A stretch of 64,000 nt of DNA from assembly GCF_042643145.1 (NCBI RefSeq), contig NZ_JBHRSA010000043.1, positions 27,167-91,166 of the forward strand. The letters run 5' to 3'. This DNA comes from Virgibacillus_O xinjiangensis. GTDB taxonomy: Bacteria; Bacillota; Bacilli; Bacillales; Amphibacillaceae. The translations under genes were made by a program, and so were the position numbers. Every line of letters begins with the position of its first letter. Within the stretch, counting starts at the first letter, position 1. Shown one piece after another: positions 56,941-64,000 of this stretch. The notes beneath the pieces were generated by a model, which was given only the letters and a program-made list of their open reading frames with translations, was not told the origin of the DNA and searched no databases.

Positions 56941-58992
56941 ATCGATCTAGCAGCACGAATCATTAAACATAAAAAAGCTATTGTTCTATTATTCATCATC
57001 ACTGCAGTAGCGGGCACGATTGCGCAGTTTGCAGTGAATGTCAATTATAATATGGTCGACTACCTTCCGGAGGATACTCCTTCGACCAATGCGATGGAGT
57101 TGATGGAGGAGGAGTTTGACGAGCCGGTGGCGAACACACGGGTAATGATACAGGATGTTTCGGTGACCGAGGCACTAGCCATGAAAGAGGAACTTTCCTC
57201 CATCGATGGGATCAGTGGTGTCACTTGGCTGGATGATGTCATCGATCTGAAGGTTCCACTGGAGATGGCCAATGAAGACACGGTTGAGACCTATTACAAG
57301 GATCGCCATGCCCTGATTTCATTGACCATCCGTGAGGGCGATGAGGTGGAGGTCACCGACAAGATCTATGATTTGATCGGCGAGGAAAATGCAGTTGCCG
57401 GTGAAGCGGTCAATACGGCGGTTTCCCAAAAGATGACGGGCAGTGAATCGATGAATGCAGCACTTTTACTGGTCCCGATCATCATCATCATCTTGATCCT
57501 GTCGACGACTTCCTGGATGGAGCCGGTGTTCTTTCTGACGGCCATCGGGATTTCCATCTTGATCAACTTGGGGACGAACATTTTTATCGGGGAGATATCC
57601 TTTATTACCCAGTCCGTCGCACCGATTCTGCAGCTGGCAGTGTCGCTGGACTACGCGATCTTCCTATTGCATAGTTTTTCCGATTACCGCAAGGATGTAT
57701 CCAATCCGTCGAAGGCGATGCAGCTGGCGATGAAACGTTCCTTCCCAGCCATCATTGCCAGTGCATCGACGACGTTCTTCGGGTTCACGGCACTCACGTT
57801 CATGGATTTCGGCATTGGCGCGGACTTGGGCCTCAATCTGTTGAAAGGGATCCTGCTCAGCTTTATCAGTGTCATGGTGTTCCTGCCGGCATTGACATTG
57901 ATGTTCTATCACTGGATCGACCGGACACAGCATCGGCCATTTGTTCCGGATATCAAAAATATCGGCAAACGTGTCATGAAGTTCAGGATTCCCAGCCTTC
58001 TGTTGGTATTATTAGTCATCGTCCCTGCCTTTTTGGCACAAAGCAACACGACTTTCCTATATGGCACAGGCGAACAGCCGGAAACGACACGTGCCGGCCA
58101 GGATGTAGCTGCCATTGAGGAGGAGTTTGGAAAGAGTGTTCCGATCGTGCTGCTGGTACCTGAAGGAGACCGGGCGAAAGAGGAAGAGCTTGTACAGGAG
58201 TTGGAAGATCTTGACAACGTCTCCAGTGTGATGTCCTATGTCAATATGATCAGTCCGGCGATCCCTCCCGACTATCTGGATGAATCGACGAGAGAACAGT
58301 TCTATTCGGATGAATACGCCCGAATCACGCTTTACTCGGAAACAGATGCCGAAGGGAAGGAAGCTTTTTCTCTGATTGAGCAAGTCAAGCAAACGGCTGG
58401 TTCCTATTATGAAGAGGCCCATCTGCTTGGTGAGAGTGTAACATTGTATGACATGAAACAGGTCGTCCAGCAAGACAATACACTCGTCAACTGGCTGACG
58501 ATCGTCGCGGTGGCCGTCGTGCTGCTGCTTACATTCCGTTCCATATCGATTCCGGTTGTCCTGCTGCTGACCATCCAGGCATCCGTGTGGATCAACCTGG
58601 CAGTGCCATACTTCACGGATACACCATTGGTATACGTCGGATACTTGCTGATCAGCACGATCCAGCTGGCCGCCACGGTCGACTATGGGATCTTGTTCAC
58701 GGAAAACTATTACACACTAAGGAAAGAGATGCCTGCAATGCAGGCCATCAAAAAGACGATCGATGATAAGATTTTCGCGATATTCATATCCGCGTCGATT
58801 TTGTCGAGTGTCGGCTTCATCCTGTGGCTGACCTCGTCCAATCCGATCGTTTCTTCCATCGGTCTATTGCTGGGCAGGGGGGCACTGCTTGCGTTCATTT
58901 TGGTCGTATTCGTGCTGCCTGCACTGCTGGTCATTTTCGACCGGCTGATCGAAAAGACAACATGGAAAGCAAACTTTTATAAGGGGAAATGA
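56941..58992 (+). CDS. MMPL/RND family exporter; probable non-ATG start
   Basis: The protein has the RND/MMPL layout: helix 1, a first extracellular domain, helices 2-6 (LDYAIFLLHSFSDYRK in helix 4), a second extracellular domain and helices 7-12 (ATVDYGILFTENYYTLRKEM). The first in-frame GTG (57034) removes helix 1, which reads IIKHKKAIVLLFIITAVAG. The only stop upstream is TGA at 56932. GAGAGG at 56925 sits 10 nt before ATC 56941, so a rare ATC/ATT start or a sequence error is likely. Coordinates use 56941 (683 residues). Confidence 0.75.
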   Translation: MDLAARIIKHKKAIVLLFIITAVAGTIAQFAVNVNYNMVDYLPEDTPSTNAMELMEEEFDEPVANTRVMIQDVSVTEALAMKEELSSIDGISGVTWLDDVIDLKVPLEMANEDTVETYYKDRHALISLTIREGDEVEVTDKIYDLIGEENAVAGEAVNTAVSQKMTGSESMNAALLLVPIIIIILILSTTSWMEPVFFLTAIGISILINLGTNIFIGEISFITQSVAPILQLAVSLDYAIFLLHSFSDYRKDVSNPSKAMQLAMKRSFPAIIASASTTFFGFTALTFMDFGIGADLGLNLLKGILLSFISVMVFLPALTLMFYHWIDRTQHRPFVPDIKNIGKRVMKFRIPSLLLVLLVIVPAFLAQSNTTFLYGTGEQPETTRAGQDVAAIEEEFGKSVPIVLLVPEGDRAKEEELVQELEDLDNVSSVMSYVNMISPAIPPDYLDESTREQFYSDEYARITLYSETDAEGKEAFSLIEQVKQTAGSYYEEAHLLGESVTLYDMKQVVQQDNTLVNWLTIVAVAVVLLLTFRSISIPVVLLLTIQASVWINLAVPYFTDTPLVYVGYLLISTIQLAATVDYGILFTENYYTLRKEMPAMQAIKKTIDDKIFAIFISASILSSVGFILWLTSSNPIVSSIGLLLGRGALLAFILVVFVLPALLVIFDRLIEKTTWKANFYKGK

Positions 58993-60821
58993 TGATGAGA
59001 ACGAGATTCACACGTGTACTGGCGGCATTCCTGGCATTTCTTCTTGTTCTGCCGACCGTCCTGGTTTCTGCAGAAAAAAACGGAGCTTCCCAGGAATCGG
59101 ACAACACCTCGGCAAAAGGTTCTTATTCGACGAAAAATGAAGTCGTCTATGCCACCTTGAATCCTGCCGGAGATCAGAAAAGCATGTATGTCGTCAATAA
59201 TTTCACGATGGATGAGCCTGGTGAGATCATCGACTATGGGCCGTATTCCAGTGTTGAAAATCTCACCAATCTGAAAGACATCGAACAAACGGATGACCGT
59301 GTTGCCTTCACGTCGGAAGAGGAAGAGTTCTATTATCAAGGCAACCTGGAAGACAAGCCACTGCCATGGGATATCAATGTTTCCTATCAACTGGATGGCG
59401 AAACCGTCAAGCCTGAGGAGTTATTGGGTCAAGACGGGCACCTGGAGATACAGATAGAGACCGCTCAAAATGAAGATGTGGGGGACAGCTTTTTCAACAA
59501 TTACCTCCTGCAGATTTCCTTGCCAATGGATACGGATATCTATGAAAATATCGAAGCACCCGATGGCATGGTGGCAAACGCAGGGAAGGACAGGCAAGTG
59601 ACATTCACGGTCATGCCGGAAAAAGAAGAGAGCTTCACCGTAAGCGCGGACGCCGTCGACCTGGAGATGGAAGCCATCGAAATCGCGGCCATGCCTTCTG
59701 TGATGTCCATCGACGAGCCGGATACCGGCGAAATGAAGAATGAAATGACCTCCCTGTCCGATGCTACAGCCGACATCCACCAAGGGGTCGGTGAGCTGGA
59801 AAGCGGAGTGGCTGAGCTGAACGATGGGGTGAAGAGCCTCTATGACGGTTCTGAGCAATACCGGGATGGCATCATCGGACTGGATAATGGTTCGGCAGAA
59901 TTGCTGGAAGGCTCGGAATCGATCCAGGCATCCCTCAAGCAGATGAGCGACTCCGTCAGTTCCGGTTCAAGTGAGATGAATACAGAAGAATTTCAAAAAC
60001 TGGAAGACGGACTGCGGCAAATTGCCGGCGGCCTGGAGGAAACCGAAACAGGTTTGCTTGAGCTGAAGGACCAGTATGCGCAGGCATATCAGGCACTGGA
60101 CGAAGGTATTGCATCGATTCCTGAAGCAGGCATTGCAGAAGAAGACATCCAGGCACTGTACCAGAGTGATGCAGACCCAGAGGTCATCGATCAGCTGGTG
60201 AAAACGTATGAAGGGGCCCAGACGGCCAAACAGACCTATGCCCAAGTGAAAGAAGCATTTGTCGCCGTGGAACCGACGTTGGATGAAGTAGCCGGATCTT
60301 TAAGCGAAATGAGTACGAATCTGACAGAGATGGCGGACAGCCTGGCAAGCGGTTTGGAAAATATGGATGTGGATGAATCCATGACAGAGCTGCAGGAAGG
60401 CTTGCAGACTCTTTCTTCCAGCTATGGAGACTTCCACGCTGGGCTGAAAGAATATACCGGCGGCACAGCAGAACTGGCAACCTCCTATGAAGAGCTGCAT
60501 GACGGCATGGCCGGCTTGACGGACGGCACTTCTGAGCTGGAGGACGGAGCGGCTGAGCTGCATGATGGAACCGGAGAGCTAGCTGCATCCACCAGTGACC
60601 TGCCGGACGAGATGCAAAAGGAAATAGATGAGATGATGAATGAATTTGATAAATCCGATTTTGATCCGGTCTCTTTTGTATCTGAGAAAAATGAAAAAGT
60701 GGACAATGTTCAATTTGTAATCAAAACGGAAAGTATCAAAAAGGATGAAGTGGAACAGGAAGAACCGGAACAAGAAGAAGAAAAAGGCTTCTGGGGCCGT
60801 CTGCTGGATCTGTTCCGATAA
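58989..60821 (+). CDS. Secreted coiled-coil protein of YhgE/Pip type
   Basis: The 610-residue protein has a signal peptide (VLAAFLAFLLVLPTVLVSAEK), an N-terminal beta-rich domain and, from about residue 250, heptad repeats such as GVGELESGVAELNDGVKSLYDGS, GLDNGSAELLEGS and GMAGLTDGTSELEDGAAELHDGTGELA. These are typical of the YhgE/Pip heptad-repeat region. The C terminus is acidic and ends GFWGRLLDLFR, which may bind the membrane. It overlaps the MMPL gene by 4 nt and probably works with it as an accessory export protein. Confidence 0.75.
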   Translation: MMMRTRFTRVLAAFLAFLLVLPTVLVSAEKNGASQESDNTSAKGSYSTKNEVVYATLNPAGDQKSMYVVNNFTMDEPGEIIDYGPYSSVENLTNLKDIEQTDDRVAFTSEEEEFYYQGNLEDKPLPWDINVSYQLDGETVKPEELLGQDGHLEIQIETAQNEDVGDSFFNNYLLQISLPMDTDIYENIEAPDGMVANAGKDRQVTFTVMPEKEESFTVSADAVDLEMEAIEIAAMPSVMSIDEPDTGEMKNEMTSLSDATADIHQGVGELESGVAELNDGVKSLYDGSEQYRDGIIGLDNGSAELLEGSESIQASLKQMSDSVSSGSSEMNTEEFQKLEDGLRQIAGGLEETETGLLELKDQYAQAYQALDEGIASIPEAGIAEEDIQALYQSDADPEVIDQLVKTYEGAQTAKQTYAQVKEAFVAVEPTLDEVAGSLSEMSTNLTEMADSLASGLENMDVDESMTELQEGLQTLSSSYGDFHAGLKEYTGGTAELATSYEELHDGMAGLTDGTSELEDGAAELHDGTGELAASTSDLPDEMQKEIDEMMNEFDKSDFDPVSFVSEKNEKVDNVQFVIKTESIKKDEVEQEEPEQEEEKGFWGRLLDLFR

Positions 60822-60825
60822 CTGC

Positions 60826-60868
60826 AAACAGCTTTCTCTCCATCAAGGAGGGGAGGCTGTTTTTATTT
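60826..60868 (+). terminator. Terminator after the MMPL operon
   Basis: AACAGCttTCTCTCC pairs with GGGGAGGCTGTT and is followed by TTTTATTTT. Confidence 0.75.
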
Positions 60869-61020
60869 TCATCGGCCATTGGAATTCTAAAAATTAATTC
60901 ACTTTCTAATTGTAAGATAAGTAGTTTTATATTATTATCAGAATTGTAAGCGTTATCTATTTCTACTTAGAAGACCAGCACTCCCTAGGAATGAAAAATC
61001 TGATAGATGGAGTTGATTCT

Positions 61021-62610
61021 ATGTTTTCCCCACTGACCCCACTGGATTGGAAACGCCGCGCGGTGAAATATTACCCGGAAAAGACAGCAGTGATCGATGA
61101 TGATCGTTCGTTTACGTACAAGGAGTTCGGCGAGCGGACGGACAAGCTTTCTTCTGCCCTATATGAAGCAGGCATCCGTGAAGGCGACCATGTAGCCGTG
61201 ATGTTGCCGAACACCCATTATATGCTCGAGAGCTTCTATGGCATTTGCCAGCTTGGTGCGGTGATGGTGCCGCTGAACTACCGGATCTCTGCAGATGATA
61301 TGGAATATATCATCAATCATAGTGATGCGAAAATGCTGATTGTCGACGAAGAATTCAGCAAGCCGATTGAAGAAATCGAGGACAGGCTTTCATTGGAGCG
61401 GATTGTCGTCGTGCATGTGGATGGTTTTGAAACGAAACTGAAGTCGAATGATTATGAGTCGTTCCTGCAGCATGCCCCTGTCACTACTCCGCCTATGGTG
61501 GAAATTGATGAGAACCAGCTGCTGACACTGAATTACACGAGTGGAACGACCTCCAAGCCGAAGGGCGTCATGCTCACACATCGTGGCAATTACTTGAATG
61601 CCGCAAACTTCATGTACCATCTCGGCGTCAACCATGATGACGTTTATCTGCATACATTGCCGATGTTCCATGCGAATGGCTGGGGCGGTGTTTGGGCAAT
61701 CACGGCAGCAGGCGGTACCCATGTCTGTCTGCGCAAGGTCGACCCGCCGAAAATTCTTTCGCTGTTTGAACGGGAGGGAATCACCCTGCTATGCGGGGCA
61801 CCGACCGTCGTCAACATGCTCGTCAACGAGCCGAAAGCGAAGGAAGTGGAAATTGAAACCCGCCCACGTATGGCAACAGCGGGTGCACCTCCTGCTGCTG
61901 CACTGATCCAAAAGGCACAGTATATCCTCGGTTTGAATATGATCCATGTCTATGGCCTGACAGAAACATCGCCATTCATCCTCTACAATGAGTGGAAAAA
62001 GGAATTCGATGAGAAATCCGCCGATGAGCAGGCCGCCATCAAAGCTAGACAAGGCATTGAGCTGGCGTTCAACGGAGAAACAAAGGTCATCCATTCCGAT
62101 GGGGAAGAGGTTGCGTGGAACGGTGAGGAGCTTGGTGAAATCGTGACCCGCGGCAATGTGGTGATGGACGGCTATTACAAGGATCCGGAGAAGACGAACG
62201 CCGCCATCCAGGATGGCTGGTTCCATACCGGAGATTTGGCCGTAACCTACCCGGATGGATACATTGAAATCCGCGACCGTGCCAAGGACATGATCATTTC
62301 CGGCGGGGAAAATATCTCCTCGACCGAGGTGGAAGGTGTGCTTTACAAGCACCCGGATGTCTTGGAGACAGCGGTGATCGCTGTACCGGATGAAAAGTGG
62401 GGGGAAGTGCCGAAAGCGGTCATCGTGCTGCATCCGAATGCTGAAGTGACAGAGGCAGAAATTATTGCATATTGCCGAGAGGAAATGGCCCATTTCAAGG
62501 CACCGAAGCAGGTGGAATTCGTGGAAGAACTTCCGAAGACAGCGACAGGCAAGCTGCAGAAATACCGCCTTCGCGAAATGCATTGGGAAGGCAAGAAAAA
62601 AGTGAATTGA
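61021..62610 (+). CDS. Long/medium-chain acyl-CoA ligase
   Basis: The 529-residue adenylating enzyme has the P-loop LNYTSGTTSKPKGVML, GAPTVVNML, YGLTETSP, GWFHTGDLAVTYPDGYIEIRDR, and the C-terminal catalytic Lys in PKTATGKLQKYRLRE. It activates a carboxylic acid with ATP and CoA; chain length cannot be deduced. I chose ATG 61021 (MFSPLTPLDWKRRAVKYYPEK); an ATG at 60991 has AGGA immediately before it, too close. The CoA-transferase gene follows 72 nt later and is likely cotranscribed. Confidence 0.88.
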   Translation: MFSPLTPLDWKRRAVKYYPEKTAVIDDDRSFTYKEFGERTDKLSSALYEAGIREGDHVAVMLPNTHYMLESFYGICQLGAVMVPLNYRISADDMEYIINHSDAKMLIVDEEFSKPIEEIEDRLSLERIVVVHVDGFETKLKSNDYESFLQHAPVTTPPMVEIDENQLLTLNYTSGTTSKPKGVMLTHRGNYLNAANFMYHLGVNHDDVYLHTLPMFHANGWGGVWAITAAGGTHVCLRKVDPPKILSLFEREGITLLCGAPTVVNMLVNEPKAKEVEIETRPRMATAGAPPAAALIQKAQYILGLNMIHVYGLTETSPFILYNEWKKEFDEKSADEQAAIKARQGIELAFNGETKVIHSDGEEVAWNGEELGEIVTRGNVVMDGYYKDPEKTNAAIQDGWFHTGDLAVTYPDGYIEIRDRAKDMIISGGENISSTEVEGVLYKHPDVLETAVIAVPDEKWGEVPKAVIVLHPNAEVTEAEIIAYCREEMAHFKAPKQVEFVEELPKTATGKLQKYRLREMHWEGKKKVN

Positions 62611-62682
62611 TCGCTGGAGACCACTGGCTGTCTGTTACCTGGATTCCGGGCAGGCAGCCATATTTACATATAGGGGGAAAGA

Positions 62683-63879
62683 ATGATGCTGGGTTCGTTG
62701 AAGGTCCTTGATTTTTCCACATTGCTTCCGGGTCCATATGCGACCATGATACTCGCAGATCTTGGGGCAAAGGTAGTCAGAGTGGAGGCTCCTGGCCGAT
62801 TTGATTACATTCGGGAGATGGAGCCGAAAGATGGTGCAGAATCCGCTGCCCATCAGCATTTGAACCGTAATAAACAGTCGATCGCACTGGATTTGAAGAA
62901 ACGGGAAGCAGTGGAAGTCGTGAAAAGGCTTGTCCAGGAATACGATATCGTCATCGAGCAGTTCCGGCCAGGTGTGATGGAACGGCTTGGACTCGACTAT
63001 GACAAATTGAAAGCAGTGAATCCAGAACTCATCTACTGTTCACTGACCGGCTACGGCCAGGACGGACCGTATCGTGATAAGCCAGGGCATGACATCAACT
63101 ACCTATCGCTTGCCGGCATTAACGGATATTCTATGCGGAAGGGGGAACCGCCTGTTCCGATGGGCATCCAGATCGCCGATATTGCCGGTGGCTCCATGCA
63201 CAGTGTGACTGCGATTTTGGCAGCAGTCATCCACCGCAAAGAAACCGGGGAAGGACAGTACATAGATATCAGCATGACCGATGCCTCCTTTGCACTGAAC
63301 GCCATGTTCGGTTCCGGCTATCTGGCAGGCGGAGTAAACCCGGAGCCGGAAGCAACGGAACTGAACGGGGGCACCTTTTACGATTATTATGAGACAAAGG
63401 ACGGCCGCTTTGTTTCCGTCGGCAGCCTGGAGCGGCCATTTCAGAAAAAGTTATGTGAAGGGTTAGGCATGCCGAATATGGCCGAACTTGCTGCCAGCAA
63501 TCAACCGAAGGAACAGCAGATCTTCAAGCAGGCCGTCCGGGAAGCATTTCTTGAACGGACACTTGCGGAATGGCAAGATGTCTTCCAACATCTCGATGCT
63601 TGCGTGGAACCTGTATTAAGTTTTGCAGAAGCAGCAGAACATCCACAAATCCAAGCAAGGGACATGATCGTGGATGTGACAAAGGAGAATGGCGCCGCCC
63701 AGAAGCAGATCGCGTCCCCATTCAAATTCTCCACCTACCAACAGCAATACACTTTTGCCGGCGGTCCGCGTGGCGCAAACACTTTCGACGTGTTGAAACA
63801 AGCTGGATTAAGTGGCGATTGGATCCATTCCCTGGCTGACGACGGAGTGTTTGGGGAAGTTTTGAAGAAGCGTGGATGA
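62683..63879 (+). CDS. Family III CoA-transferase (CaiB/BaiF type)
   Basis: The 398-residue protein has LKVLDFSTLLPGPYATMILADLGAKVVRVE at the N terminus and the catalytic Asp in GYGQDGPYRDKPGHDINYL, which forms the acyl-anhydride intermediate, then MGIQIADIAGG and GEGQYIDISMTDA. It moves CoA between carboxylic acids such as alpha-methylacyl, carnitine or oxalate types. AGGGGGAAAG precedes ATG 62683. With the upstream acyl-CoA ligase it suggests use of an unusual carboxylic acid. Confidence 0.9.
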   Translation: MMLGSLKVLDFSTLLPGPYATMILADLGAKVVRVEAPGRFDYIREMEPKDGAESAAHQHLNRNKQSIALDLKKREAVEVVKRLVQEYDIVIEQFRPGVMERLGLDYDKLKAVNPELIYCSLTGYGQDGPYRDKPGHDINYLSLAGINGYSMRKGEPPVPMGIQIADIAGGSMHSVTAILAAVIHRKETGEGQYIDISMTDASFALNAMFGSGYLAGGVNPEPEATELNGGTFYDYYETKDGRFVSVGSLERPFQKKLCEGLGMPNMAELAASNQPKEQQIFKQAVREAFLERTLAEWQDVFQHLDACVEPVLSFAEAAEHPQIQARDMIVDVTKENGAAQKQIASPFKFSTYQQQYTFAGGPRGANTFDVLKQAGLSGDWIHSLADDGVFGEVLKKRG

Positions 63880-63937
63880 ATATTTGGGGTGCTGAAGAGT
63901 GCTGGGGAGGAGCCGGGGCCCGAGTGAGGGAGTTGTA

Positions 63938-64000
63938 CATGACCCTGTCAAGTAGACACACTAAAATCGTGCAAAACTATGCTGATTGTAACCGGTATTC
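63938..64000. other. Possible insertion-sequence end at the right edge
   Basis: TGACCCTGTCAAGTAGACAC is reminiscent of the terminal repeat of IS3-group elements, but no transposase frame lies inside the window. It directly follows one unit of the 21-bp repeat family (63918). Confidence 0.25.

Overview
The window looks like a chromosomal segment of an endospore-forming member of the Bacillaceae. This rests on a CwlJ-type cortex hydrolase, an MhqR/MhqO/MhqP quinone-stress cluster, an S-box (SAM-I) riboswitch, strong AGGAGG ribosome binding sites with frequent TTG/GTG starts, and three families of dispersed GC-rich intergenic elements. No rRNA, tRNA, complete insertion sequence or prophage was recognised. 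Genus cannot be assigned from sequence alone.

Layout. 0-8 kb: small membrane proteins, an MBL-fold hydrolase divergent from an Lrp-type regulator, a SET protein, a 20-bp-phased repeat array, a YkvI-like transporter, and a PadR-led membrane/lipoprotein operon. 8-14 kb: FAD oxidoreductase, TetR with a YkkCD-like SMR pair, a CodA-like deaminase, and an AbgT transporter with OsmC. 14.3-17.7 kb (minus strand): two near-identical Ser-rich peptides, an ABC exporter and a Hanks-type kinase, the best candidate for an undescribed system. 18-21 kb: a YxjG/YxjH-type methionine synthase gene with an upstream MET-box-like palindrome, then an S-box-controlled MFS transporter. 21.7-25.6 kb: the Mhq quinone-resistance cluster with recognisable operators. 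26-28 kb: arsRBC. 28-36 kb: small regulators, GNAT, DapA-like aldolase, small membrane proteins, Na/Pi cotransporter, cwlJ, DHA2 efflux pump. 37-38 kb: a second YxjG/YxjH paralogue with the same palindrome.

39-49 kb: racemase, nitroreductase, MBL hydrolase, malate:quinone oxidoreductase, LLM monooxygenase with an FMN reductase, and two further phased arrays. 49.5-56 kb: a six-gene operon (PHP phosphoesterase, TIM-barrel isomerase, SurE nucleotidase, binding protein, fused permease, ATPase) behind a promoter carrying an 11-bp-spaced ladder of PhoP-like boxes. It is read here as a phosphate-starvation organophosphate uptake and breakdown system. 56-61 kb: TetR divergent from an MMPL exporter and a large secreted coiled-coil protein. 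61-64 kb: acyl-CoA ligase and a family III CoA transferase.

Three intergenic arrays (2.9-3.7, 41.0-41.8 and 49.1-49.5 kb) share one 20-nt unit anchored on ATC and keep exact 20-nt phase over up to 780 bp without a single indel, although the bases between anchors vary. A fourth, unrelated array at 25.65 kb has a 21-nt period.
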